From Darksidea phi (Eukaryota; Ascomycota; Dothideomycetes; Pleosporales; Lentitheciaceae), in the NCBI GenBank assembly GCA_030770425.1, contig JASJFT010000224.1, positions 1 to 64,000 of the forward strand: a DNA stretch of 64,000 bases. Reading direction: 5' to 3'. Position 1 is the stretch's first letter. Each line of letters begins with the position of its first letter. Of the stretch, positions 33,157 through 43,611 are shown piece after piece. The notes beneath the pieces are model-generated. The model made no database searches. It was not told where the DNA came from and saw nothing but the letters and a program-made list of their open reading frames with translations. The position numbers and the translations under genes are program-made.

Positions 33157-34664
33157 ATGGACCGAGTGTCGGATCTTGTCAAGGATTCCAAATTAAAAAC
33201 CAGCTTTCATGGCGACGTCACAAAACATATAATCGAAAAGGGTGGGCGCACGGGTCGACAACGGAAAATCAGAGAGGAACAGCAATGGCAACAGGAGGAT
33301 TGCCTTGGCGAAGGGACTTTTGGCGTTGTTTGGCGAGAAAGGCTTATAGCAGGAGAGTTTCACGCCAACGAGCGTGCGGTAAAAGTCATTAAGAAACGAA
33401 CGAAAAGGTCGTCAGCTATAGACATCTACAACGGAGAGCTGAAGGCGATAGCCAAGTTTTCCCATTCCAAAGTCAGCATGCATTAGTTTCAGATTACCCC
33501 TGTTGCACTGGCAGCTGATTTGCTATTAGTATAACGCCTGCTTTGTGGAGTCGTACGGCTGGTTTGAAAGTGATTCCGCCGTTTTTATTGCTATGGAATA
33601 TTTTCCAGAGGGAGATCTCCAAGAGCAGCTCAGCCGTCACTCAACATTACCAGAATCCGAGGTCCAGCAGATCGCCGCCCAGGTACTCGAGGGACTCGAG
33701 CATATGCATGACAATGGTTTTGCTCATCGCGACTTAAAGCCTTCTGTAAGTTTCCCATTGCTCGGATACATTCACTATAACAACAATAGCATTCCTCTGC
33801 TGAAGGCTTTTAAGAATACTAATCTCGAGAAAAATAGAACATCCTGGTTCGATATCCTGGGCCCGACTGGTGGGTCAAGATCGGGGACTTCGGAGTTTCC
33901 AAGCGGACCGAGAACGGCGTAACGGCTTTGCGAACTCTTAACGGTACTCCGGGTTTCCTTGCCCCCGAAGTTCTCTTGCAGAACGGAATGCTAGTTGTGG
34001 ATGGCCTGGACATCGCACATGAATATACTTTCGCTGTCGACATCTGGTCATTGGGCGAGATCCTATACCGAGCATTGTGTGGCCAGCCACCTTTTCAGAG
34101 GTCGCTGGCAGCATATGTAAGCGGCAGGTCTAGCTTTCCTTTGGAGATACTTCAGGACAATGGAGTCACGTTTAAAGGCTGTAAGCTAGTCGAAAGCTTG
34201 ATGAAAGCTCTCCCAGCGGAGCGGTTAACTGCATCTGGGGCGCTTGACCATCCGTGGGTAAAAGTACGGAGGGACGAATCACCGAAATCATCTGAGGAAT
34301 TATCGAGGTTCGTAGCATTTTTTGCATGTTGGAAGACAAACGATCACATGTGCTGAGTCTATCTAGGTCAGAGGATATCCCTCGCCCCTCGAAACCATCT
34401 GTCGAGACCTGCGCAGCTGAGAACATCCCCACAAGCATGACGACAGAAGCTTCCGGTCGGTGGAGCACGCTGGATGATTCTGATGATGACATCGTGCTTA
34501 CCTTCTCACCAAAAGGCTCTGCCAACGATCGTACTTTGAGTGGCGATCCTGTACTTAGTAGCTCGAATAACTATGAGCCCAAACGGGCCGAATCTAGATG
34601 GATGTTTAGTTTACCGAAGCTGCTTTCATCACCTAGCGGTTTAAAGGGAAACCAATATAATTGA
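33157..34664 (+). CDS. Ser/Thr protein kinase
   Basis: Four exons (33157-33471, 33530-33745, 33838-34307, 34367-34664) join to 432 residues. All catalytic elements are present: glycine loop LGEGTFGVVW (50-59), Lys76 in AVKVIKK, Glu94, the hinge MEYFPEGDL, HRDLKPSN (171-178), DFG (194-196), GTPGFLAPEV and DIWSLGEILYRALCG. It should be active. The N-terminal 45 residues carry HIIEKGGRTGRQRK, a basic segment seen in fungal kinases that neighbour STAND genes. The C-terminal 90 residues after the kinase core (SEDIPRPSKPSVET onward) are Ser/Asp-rich and probably disordered. Divergent from the pseudokinase gene, it is a natural candidate for its upstream activator, by analogy only. Confidence 0.92.
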
Positions 34665-36264
34665 AGGGGAATAAAGGGCCCAAAACCATCCCAAAGACTC
34701 TGTTCAATTCTCTCAACTTATTCTCACATAACCTTCCTATATAGATAACTGCTCCTCATTCTTCGGGCTCTCGTAGGCTAGTTCTCTGTGAGCCCACAAA
34801 TCAGCGTACACGCAGTCCATCGCCGTTGCCGCGGCCTCCCCTAGGAAGGGATCATCATACAGGCAGAGAGGTGGCCTGCGCTATTCCAAAGAAGCCAAAG
34901 AAATCAAATAAGGCTCACAGAGAAGTCATGATGCACCAAGATGTGAATGATATGAGTCTAGAAAGGTGAAAACGCTGGCATACACGTCGCAAGGACAGGC
35001 CGGCCTACGCCTCGACTGAATCCCTTGACTCGACCGACAGGCCACTCCACAGAAAGCGTAATCTAACCATTCCTTAGCACCTGGGCCTGCGAGAGGCAGA
35101 CGTATGCAAAGGGAACTTTCTAGTGATTGCACTGGAGGCATTGTTCGCCTTAAGGCGAGATCTTTACCTGATGTGGTGAGAATGTGGTGAGATATACTAC
35201 AAAAGTCGGCCCTCAAGATACCAGATAAATGACTAGAAAAGCCAGGTAGCGGGGAATAATCAACCAGAAGTCATAATAGCAAGGGTAGCCTTCTATCAGG
35301 CTAGCTCACACACCAGGTCAGATCACATGATTGCTCCTGGCTGCTACGCCTCATTCTGTTCTATATAAACCGCTCTCCTACAGAGCTATTACAATCAACC
35401 GCAGTTCTCACTTCTTTCCCTCACAGTGATTCACTCTGATCCCTCATTGTGACACCTTCGAATCAACTAAGAGTAGTATTGGTATGTTAAAGCTACACCA
35501 AGAGAGCGGGTTAAGTATTAAAGATTAGGGGTTCTTTATACCTAAATAGCACTTAGTATACTAAATGAAATAATCTAGATGAATAAACAAGCTTTAGTTA
35601 ACTATTTGTTTTAGATTTGTACACCGGAAGTCTCTTTTGTAAGGCCCGCACGAAACATAGTAGGAGTTTGTACATAGTAGAGGTGCTATAGCGCTATAAA
35701 TAGTACTATCAATCGTAAGCGATGGGGTGATATTTCGAAGATTGACAGGCGGCGAGCAATGACATGTGCCGCCGAGCCGCAGAGTTGAGGCAGAGCGTTG
35801 GGAGGCTCCAACAACAGTAGTGAAGCGTTAGCACATCCACAGTTATGTAACTATGTTAAGGGTTATTGGATAATTAATTAATGGTGTAGATAACGTAGAT
35901 AACTCCCTGATTGCGACAACTTCTGTGAGTGGGGTCTAGTAAGCCTTTCGCTAGTAGAGCTACGAAGAGCCTTCACCTAAACGATTCGCGCGCCCGTTTG
36001 TCTCGAGAAGGGGTACTTCCTGACCGTTGCCACACAATAATTGTAAACTTTGAGTCACCGCACTCTGACTCACGGCTCGACTACAAAATACTTGAAGCGC
36101 AGAACTGTAGAGTTGACCAAATGCCACACCCAACGGAGGCTTCAACTGCTCTCTACATCCGCCATATCGCAACGGCGATTTCGCTCATCGGAAATAATAA
36201 CCTCAAAATATCCAGTCTAAAGTAGCCCAGCTGTTACAAGCGGCTCATCTTCATTTGTCCAGCA
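34665..36264. other. Intergenic region with repeat R2
   Basis: 1.6 kb without a supported gene. It contains the second copy of repeat R2. Around 35500-35620 and 35830-35900 the sequence is AT-rich. Short frames at 34926-35216 and 35929-36225 have no domain. Confidence 0.55.
35591..35725 (+). repeat. Dispersed repeat R2, copy 2
   Basis: Collinear with 9071-9235. The best-conserved block is tctctt-tgtaagg-ccgcacgaaaca. It is shorter than copy 1 because it lacks the internal segment of about 35 nt. Confidence 0.75.
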
Positions 36265-37809
36265 ATGACCGTCGACCTCTTCAGTTGGCTCCCTGAGGAG
36301 CTCATTGACAATGTTTGCTCATACCTACCGGAAGAGGGTATCCACAGCATTAGACTGACTTGTCGAGCTCTTCGTGCCAAGTCATATCATCAATTCATTG
36401 CATGCCACTTCCGTATTTCTCGTTTCATGTTCACTCCGTTGAGCTTACAGAGGCTACTTGGTTTTGCGGAAGACCCTAAAATTGGAACTACAATAAAGGA
36501 GCTGCAACTGGTCCTGATCCAAATTTCCGCGCTACGCAAAGGATTGATCGACGAGCGAGAGGGGAGGCAAAAGAAGCAGCTCGAGCTCACCGCCAAAACG
36601 AAGTTGGGGCCTAAAGGAGACCATGACAGCGTGGAGCGTCTCGCAAATGAGCGCCTTCAGGGTTATCACCGGGGTTTACCTCGAGGAGTACGCCGAAAGT
36701 ACCGACGGGCGTATGGCCGATATCTAAGCGACCAAAACACGCTGAGAACAAAGGGGATCGACGTACAACTACTTTCTGAGGCCCTGCGCCGACTTCCGGC
36801 TCTTGAGAGCGTTACTCTCCTGCACAGGAGCGAGGAAGGCAGTGTCATTTGGGGTTATAAGGAACTTGTGTCCGAGCTGGGCAAAACTCAACCCCCGCCG
36901 GTGATGTCCGGGGAAACCGAAAACTTCTGCGCGCACGGCATTGGCGCAATATTCGGCGCCATCCACAAAAGTGGTGTCAAGCTCAAAGGCTCGCTGTTTC
37001 TCGATAAAGTCCCCCACGGCCTGGCGTTCGCTAAGACGCCTGCATCTCGGAAGCTGTCGAGGGCGTCTACTCCAGCAAAAATCTTCGCAGAGAGCCAGGT
37101 CGAGGACTTAAAATATTGTTTCTCGACACTCACAGGATTGACGATCGGAATGCGGCACCCTGAACGCTATAAACGTCACGATATGACAGGCAAAATTCCT
37201 TATCAGTGGCTCTTCAGATACTTCCCGCTCATGCCATCTCTTCAGCAGCTATCACTCACCGCAAACAAGCTCGCAATTGACACCACATTCTTCCGGGCCT
37301 GGGCCGATAACAACATTCATTTGCCGCAGCTCCGCCGTCTAGAACTGGTGGGCAATAAGTGCAGATTACTAGATCTGGTCCGGATTTTGAACAAACATGA
37401 CACTACACTTCAGCATATCGTCATCAGAAACTGCGAGCTCATGGGTGAAAATTACAGATGCAGGGAAAATAACACAGTGTGCGATGACCATAGGTGCGAA
37501 TGGGGAAATTCACTAACTCAGCGCGATTATTGTTGCCTTTTAAGATCCATGGGGAATCTTCAAGCTTTGATTTCCCTACACCTTCTCGATCCCTACACCT
37601 TTGGGGCACCCCCGCGTTTACGGCTGGGTGAATACCTCGTTGAGGAGAAGAATCCCGCAGATTTCCAAGCGAGAATCCTTGATGACTGGAAGGAAATGTA
37701 TCAAGCTCGTACGGTAAGCACACTCCTCCTATATACCCATGAGAGCGAGTTCGCATGTGCGGGCCAGGCCCTTCACCTTGTTCCAAGTATTGAACTGGCT
37801 TATGCCTAA
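36265..37809 (+). CDS. F-box domain protein, hypothetical
   Basis: 514-residue frame starting MTVDLFSWLPEELIDNVCSY; the F-box spans about 5-45 (LPEELIDNVCSYLPEEGIHS, then IRLTCRALRAK). Later segments such as MPSLQQLSLTANKL and LPQLRRLELVGNKCRLLDLV look like leucine-rich-repeat strands, so it may be an F-box/LRR substrate adaptor of an SCF ligase. Near the 3' end a strong donor (acg/gtaagc at 37714) and an excellent branch/acceptor (cctaacaatatcctacag, to 37821) would splice to a short tail YF and stop at 37830, replacing the last 32 residues. Both ends are possible. No transmembrane segment. Confidence 0.8.
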   Translation: MTVDLFSWLPEELIDNVCSYLPEEGIHSIRLTCRALRAKSYHQFIACHFRISRFMFTPLSLQRLLGFAEDPKIGTTIKELQLVLIQISALRKGLIDEREGRQKKQLELTAKTKLGPKGDHDSVERLANERLQGYHRGLPRGVRRKYRRAYGRYLSDQNTLRTKGIDVQLLSEALRRLPALESVTLLHRSEEGSVIWGYKELVSELGKTQPPPVMSGETENFCAHGIGAIFGAIHKSGVKLKGSLFLDKVPHGLAFAKTPASRKLSRASTPAKIFAESQVEDLKYCFSTLTGLTIGMRHPERYKRHDMTGKIPYQWLFRYFPLMPSLQQLSLTANKLAIDTTFFRAWADNNIHLPQLRRLELVGNKCRLLDLVRILNKHDTTLQHIVIRNCELMGENYRCRENNTVCDDHRCEWGNSLTQRDYCCLLRSMGNLQALISLHLLDPYTFGAPPRLRLGEYLVEEKNPADFQARILDDWKEMYQARTVSTLLLYTHESEFACAGQALHLVPSIELAYA

Positions 37810-37847
37810 CAATATCCTACAGTATTTTTAACCATGCGGTCCATCAT

Positions 37848-39521
37848 CTACCTCTCCGGTATTACATGCACTTCCCAATCAGCCCCGGCACTACCCTTGA
37901 CCTTCTCACGCTTCTCGGCATCCCCTAACGGACCCACTGGACTCGACACCTCACTCTTCAGTACCCCCTTCCTCTCGCCATTCCTTAAATACTCTAGAAA
38001 ATCCACCGAAACATCAATGTATTCTCTCAATGCCGTTCGACCGTTCAACGTCGTCCCCGTCACAAGCTTCATAATCCACGGAACAATCAGCGGCGCATCG
38101 GTACACGAAGGATGAGCGGAACCACCGAGTGTCATAAACCAGCCTACTTTTGCCCTTCTGACCAACTCTCGCACCACATCAAAATGCCACCCCTGTCCGT
38201 AAAACTCGACCTGTTTTTCAGTCCATTCTCCACTCTGCAAGACCAGAGTTGGTACCTCAATTTCGTCGTTGAGCGGCCCTGACCCCTTCCCTGGATCCAA
38301 CACAATTGCTCCATTTACCGGCATTTCCTCACTAGGTGCGTCCTTCAAGGCTTGCAGAGCGCCAGTTGCGCCGTACGAATGACCTGCTACGGTGATGGCG
38401 GACATGTTTAAGCGGTCTTTGAAGCCTGGGATTGCGGACTCAGGAGATTTAGGTTTAAGATTACGTAGTTCGGTGCCACAATTCATGCGCTTGAATAGGC
38501 GGATGGTTTCTTGAATTTCGGCCTCGCGGAAGTTGAGCTGAACGGTCTTGAGATCAGATATATTCATGGGTGGATTTGAGCTGTGGAAGCAATCAGTTAG
38601 CCTGTAATCATTATCTTCTCGGTAGAGTCGAGCAATGGCGAGAAATCCGATGTGAAGGGGGCTTACTCGAGACTATCCAACGTCAAGTGCCACACGAATC
38701 GCTCGCCTCCATCAGGGTAGTGCACAATTGTACCAGGCCCGCTTCCATCTCTGTGCTCCACAGCAGCGACAACGTATCCGTGACTTGCAATGCTACCAAG
38801 ATAGTGCGAATAGCTTTGCGACATGCCCGCCATCCCATGCGTAAACACCACCATGGGTAACCTCCCCATACCTGTCTCTAATCTCAAACCAGTATTTTCC
38901 CCCACGTTCTCACCCCTCAGCTCGAGAACCTCTTCCACCGCACCCTCCTCTTTCACCTCCCCTCCCATTCCCACACTCATAACAACTTTCCCCAACCTCT
39001 CACCGCCATTAGTCTCGTTTATTGATGACAGGACAGGTGCGTCGACCACACCGGGTATTACGGTTTTAGAGCCGAGTGCCCAGAGGATAAACGTGACGAT
39101 GGATTGCAGGGGAGGCGAGTATATGTGTAGGAGGCGGGCGTATCCGGTTCCGATGAGCGAGATTGGTTGGGGGAGCCACGGGCGGGCCCAGGGCTGCGCG
39201 GCGAGGGGAGATAGGGCAGAAGGGTAGTAAAGCGTTATTGCTAAGGTTTGTAGCTATCGCTCGTTAGTCTGTGTCAATGTAGTTATCGGAGCTGGTGGTA
39301 CTGGATTTGCGTACCTCAAAGGCCTTCTCACCGGTTTCCTTCAGCACCGCATCGTGTACAACCCGCCTCTCGACCTCCGTCTCCACGTCTAGTATCCCAA
39401 CCTCATAATCTCCGGTATACGGCGGCAGCGGACTCGTTATAGGCGTTAAGCTGATGACTAGGATTAGGAATAGAGCGCCCGCTGAACCGAAGAGAAGCGC
39501 GTTTCGTAACCGGTGTCTCAT
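37848..39521 (-). CDS. PAF-acetylhydrolase-like esterase, membrane anchored
   Basis: Serine hydrolase of the platelet-activating-factor acetylhydrolase (1-alkyl-2-acetylglycerophosphocholine esterase) family. Exons 39521-39315, 39253-38667 and 38580-37848 join to 508 residues. An N-terminal signal anchor is present (NALLFGSAGALFLILVISL). The alpha/beta-hydrolase core shows LPMVVFTHGMAGMSQSYSHY (oxyanion side), GYVVAAVEHRDGSGPG, nucleophile elbow AGHSYGATGAL, the acid region VLDPGKGSGPLNDEI, and the catalytic His in GGSAHPSCTD. The gene starts with MRHRLRN, the ATG just before the anchor; an upstream in-frame ATG exists at 39626. Converges with the F-box gene at 36265. Confidence 0.9.
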
Positions 39522-39837
39522 TGTGAACGTGGCAATGTAATGGAGGTATGCGCTATGCACAGTAAAATGCAAAGAAGAGAGAATAGGACTGTAGGAGCGT
39601 CGCAATGTATAGGGGATCGATGACAAGCGTGGCGTAACAAAGCCTGTGATGACGTAGGCTCAGGTTGCGGAAGGCTTCGGAGGAGACGCAATATGATTGG
39701 CTGATGCTTGCTGACTAACCCTCACCTCAAGCTGTAGCCTGCACGTAGAGAGCAACGCTAGTATCGGCTCGAACAACAAACAAGGAGTAATTTTACCTGT
39801 CAGTTCTAGGATATTTGGAAGTTTTTCGGTAGCGCGG

Positions 39838-40617
39838 CTAGATGTTTGGCCAGAAAGCTTCCTCAGCATCCAACAGCTGCTCCCACACCTTTTCCGCCCG
39901 CTTCGTAACCTCCTCCTTTAGCCCCTCATCATCCCCAATAGCTTGCTGCACGCCCTCATTGAGAATTCCCTCGAGACTATCAACGAACTTAATAAACTCA
40001 TCATTCGTCCAGTTAGGGATAAATTCCTTCCTCATTGCCCCGCCATCTTTATCCTGTTCCAAACTCTGTTTAGAACCTTCGGCCTGCCCTTTCGCCCAAC
40101 TCCACGCCTCAAAATACACTTTCTCTGTAGCCCAAAACAACACCACGCCTTCCAGCCACGGGACTATTTCTTGCGACGGTTGGCCCGTCGTTAAGCTGGC
40201 AAACAAGCGTTCAAATCTCTTCAGTCCTTCAAGCTTCTTCTCGTCCTTGATAGATGCCCCATCACCTTCGGTCAAATCAACATCCAGCCCATATCTCTCC
40301 GCAACATCCATAAAGAATCTTTCCTCCCTCCTGATATTGACTAGCGCATCGACTAGCCAATCGAGTAGCTTCACCTCGACGTTTCCAGTAGACTTGCTGG
40401 GTGTGGGCTTTAAGGGTAACTGTAGGATACGCAGAAGTTGACCGCTAAGGCGGATATAGCCTAGCATGTAAAGTCGGTCGTTTGCGAGCCATTTTGAGAT
40501 GGTTAACTTAGGAAGAGTGCCGGTTGCCGCACGAGAGAGGAAGTGGGATTGGGTTGCGCGCCTGAATTGGTCTGCGTTCGTCGAGAGGAGGTGCGACGTT
40601 AGGGTCCAAGAAGCCAT
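39838..40617 (-). CDS. TENA/THI-4-like (heme-oxygenase-fold) protein
   Basis: Single exon, 259 residues, the usual size for fungal TENA/THI-4 domain proteins. The N-terminus SHFLSRAATGTLPKLTISKW with LANDRLYMLGYIRLSGQLLR matches the first helices of the fold, in which the conserved Asp and Tyr line the active site. Later segments VPWLEGVVLFWATEKVYFEAWSWA and WTNDEFIKFVDSLEGILNEG fit helices 5 and 6, with the conserved E/Y and W..F pattern. The family includes thiaminase II and related pyrimidine-salvage enzymes. Many fungal members, like this one, have no proven activity, so substrate and pathway are left open. No signal peptide. Confidence 0.82.
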   Translation of the reverse strand: MASWTLTSHLLSTNADQFRRATQSHFLSRAATGTLPKLTISKWLANDRLYMLGYIRLSGQLLRILQLPLKPTPSKSTGNVEVKLLDWLVDALVNIRREERFFMDVAERYGLDVDLTEGDGASIKDEKKLEGLKRFERLFASLTTGQPSQEIVPWLEGVVLFWATEKVYFEAWSWAKGQAEGSKQSLEQDKDGGAMRKEFIPNWTNDEFIKFVDSLEGILNEGVQQAIGDDEGLKEEVTKRAEKVWEQLLDAEEAFWPNI

Positions 40618-41784
40618 TTCGCTGAGTTGGCCAGGTCTAGTCGCGCGGTCGATGGAATGGGGTTGTGACGCAGGCGTTTCTAAATTTTACGAGATAGTTA
40701 GCCCCGCATCGTCATGTGAGCGCGCGCCCATGTGTACATATGGACACGGCTCATCAAAATGGATGTGCAAGATGAGAGAAAAGGTGACATTGACTAACTA
40801 AATATTATGGACTCGTTATTCAACAGCTAGCGCATGGCGTCATTGCTTTGAACGGGCATATACTATCGGTTTCTGCACTAGGTACAACTCGTCCAGATTA
40901 GATTATTGCATTGCTACATGGAAACTTTTCATAGATATTTTCATCCCTGCAGAGGCCTCTCCTAGAACTTTGAATAGCGAAACTGAGAAAGGCTTAGCCT
41001 CAAGCTAGGTTACGCTTACCGCAATGCTCACCGACTCTCCATCTCAGCTCACCGCATCCCTTCGAATCTTAGCACACTACATACATGCCTCATCGCGCCA
41101 TGTAACATAACCGCACCCCTGCACCTGCACTGCCATCACGCAGCCGCACCTGCTGTGCATATTCCATGTTCCCTCGTCGTCGACTAGATGAACAGAAAGC
41201 CCAAGCAATCAATGATAACTGTATGAAGAGAAGCAAAATCGCGCGAAGCAGCTTTTATGGTACGGCGCATACGGTTTAAATTATAGTTTTAATATGTTTC
41301 TCTAGCTCGAATTTGTGGAAGTCGGGAGCTGACTTGATATCGAATATTCATTTATGGGCTGAATTAGGTCGCGATTACATACAGAGAAAAGAAAAACGAG
41401 GGAGAAAGCGCAATTCCGACTGGATAACATACCATCGCCGACCTTTGCGACGAGAGAGGCAAGTGGTAGGGATGTAGTTACAGCCGCACAGGTCCCGCTA
41501 CGGCGTTCAGCTTCGATGTATCCTCAGCCAGCCTCGCACGCGAGCAGCCTCACTGTCGCATGATTTTTGGTCAACGTGTGTGATTGACTGCCCCAATTCC
41601 CAATCATGTATGTATAAAAGCCAAAGGTCGCCATTGAGGGCTTGACCATTCTGTCCAGAAACCCTCCAGCACTCGCAAGCCACACAAGATCTTACATACC
41701 CATAATTCGGCCGTCTCTATCAAATTCCCGGTTATTCAATCGCACAACTTCTCTCTCTTCGTTAAAAGCTTTCGCGCCGGCAAC
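40618..41784. other. Intergenic region
   Basis: 1.2 kb with no supported gene. The last 150 bp are the promoter and 5' UTR of the secreted UDD-like protein gene (tataaaagcc at 41613). Confidence 0.55.
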
Positions 41785-42435
41785 ATGCGCTTTGCAAAAG
41801 TTCCTCAGCTCCTTCTTACCCTCTGTTTCCTCCCCCTGGCCCTCTGCCTCACCAAACGCACCGCCCTCGTCAAAATCCAAAACAACACCCCCGACCCAAT
41901 CAGCGGCGTCGGAGTGTCCCACAAATACAGTGATGTCTATAAAAATCAGTACGACTGGGCCGTTATCCAACCCGGCAACCTTTCCACAGACGCCATGACG
42001 GTCGAGTACAACACAGGCGCCTTCACGGGACGTGACTGGTGGATGGTGACGTATCATCGCGAACAAGCATCCGCTCTGCGCCCTAACGAGCTCAAAATGT
42101 GGTATTCGGACCCAGTGAATTTTCGCAGCATCATCGACTTCCTCGAGAAGGCGGCGCCGGCGTTAATCAAGACGGCTATCAATGTGGCGAAAGGATCGAA
42201 TCCGCAGCTGCTTCCTGCGGCTAAGGCAGCGCAGATTGCATCAAAAGTGATGTGCAAGCTCATGTTCAACAAGGAGTCGACGGCTGGGTTCAAGCAGCAC
42301 ATTTTGACGTCCGAGGACGAAAAGCGCGTGACGACAATTGTTATCAACGCCGACAATACCATTACCTTCAAATCGAGGTCCGGCAACTCCAATACGGTAA
42401 CCTCAACAAAGTGGATCCCAGTTGAACATGCTTAA
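41785..42435 (+). CDS. Secreted protein with UDD (up-regulated in Daf-2)-like domain
   Basis: 216 residues, one exon. A clear signal peptide begins MRFAKVPQLLLTLCFLPLALC. The next 80 residues (LVKIQNNTPDPISGVGVSHK, YSDVYKNQYDW, GNLSTDAMTVEYNTGAFTGR, DWWMVTYHRE) look like the UDD beta-sandwich fold, in which the HKYSDVYK and W..V patterns recur. A second region (about 110-170) is helical, with NPQLLPAAKAAQIASKVMCK, and a final beta hairpin follows (VTTIVINADNTITFKSRSG). Function is unknown. A secreted role is inferred from the signal peptide. The domain call is from memory of the family pattern. Confidence 0.75.
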   Translation: MRFAKVPQLLLTLCFLPLALCLTKRTALVKIQNNTPDPISGVGVSHKYSDVYKNQYDWAVIQPGNLSTDAMTVEYNTGAFTGRDWWMVTYHREQASALRPNELKMWYSDPVNFRSIIDFLEKAAPALIKTAINVAKGSNPQLLPAAKAAQIASKVMCKLMFNKESTAGFKQHILTSEDEKRVTTIVINADNTITFKSRSGNSNTVTSTKWIPVEHA

Positions 42436-43611
42436 GCATGTTCCAGTGCGTCTGTGGGGCACAGCTTGAAATGGTCATGTGGATATATTACGGGGGTCGG
42501 ATCTTAAATTTTTGCGGGTGATTATGTTGTATATAGTGGATAGTTCTACCTAGGTTCCGGTACTTTATTTTTGTTCCTTGGTAGTGATGTCAAGTGAGAG
42601 TCTCGCTCTATATCCTTACCCCTGTGCCTAGAACTATAGAGTCCTAAGCAGATGCTTCTCGAACAAACCTCGTTCCTAGTCGTATCAAATAACTAAAATT
42701 TAAGCAATGGAAAATTCAGTATCTAGCCGTTCAAATGCGCCACCATCTTTATTTAGGGGCGATAAAAACGGTTTGCATACTCCCGTCTCACTTCCAGGTC
42801 AATCCTAACATAGCACCAGTAACATAGCTGGAGGCTCGACGGACAACAAAAAAGTCCTAATTACGGAATTGAATGAGTAGCAGCCATCGCGTCCTCAAAC
42901 TCGCAGAATAACCTAAATGGTTATATAGAAGGTTTTTCGTCTCCAATACTTTAAAATATAAGAAGGGTATTAAAACTAAATGAGGTTGTAGTCCTTAACT
43001 AAGGCGTTGGAGTATAACTATAAGGGTAACGGCCCGAGCCTCATAAAAGAGGGCGTATCGCGTACCATGGTGCAACTTTTAGAGCCTTATAGAGAGCGTG
43101 GCGCATACCACGATATTAAGCGGTAGCGATGGTAGTCTACCAGATTTGGGAGTAGGGAACGAAACCGGCTGCCTATAGGACGAAGTGCCATTATGCCAGT
43201 TCATGGAAAAATGGTGGGTATAAATTGGAGTCAGAAAACCCTCTGATGGTGGATGAATCGGAGTTCAGGGAGTACCGGACAACTACACCAAGTGGGCATA
43301 ATACTTTACCAGTGGCCATAGCGCGGATAGCTTGTGTTAAGAGCCGTCAGTATTGTATGTGCTTAGACTGGCAGACAGAACTGGTATGATGAACTTTGCT
43401 ACGTAGAATAAGGCGTACGTGCTGTCCTCAAAGACGAAGCTACTGCGCAAAGAGCTACAATATTGGAGTTCCAAAGGTAAGCGAAAACGAACTTTACGTT
43501 GCGACGAGAGTAACAAAAGATATAAATATCTTTCCTTCCAGTCCCCTATCCACAAACTCTTCAAGGTAATTACCCTCTGAATTGTCAAACGTGGTGAGCT
43601 TTTAGACGCTT
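42436..43611. other. Intergenic region with repeat R1
   Basis: 1.2 kb, no supported gene; holds the second R1 copy at 42999-43051. A minus-strand 96-codon frame at 43627-43337 overlaps the ribonuclease 3' end and has no domain. Confidence 0.55.
42999..43051 (+). repeat. Dispersed repeat R1, copy 2
   Basis: 46 of 53 bases match 1131-1183. Its surroundings are AT-rich and ORF-free, as expected for transposon remains. Related short taaggcgtaa strings occur at 44680-44705 and 46272-46281. Confidence 0.7.
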
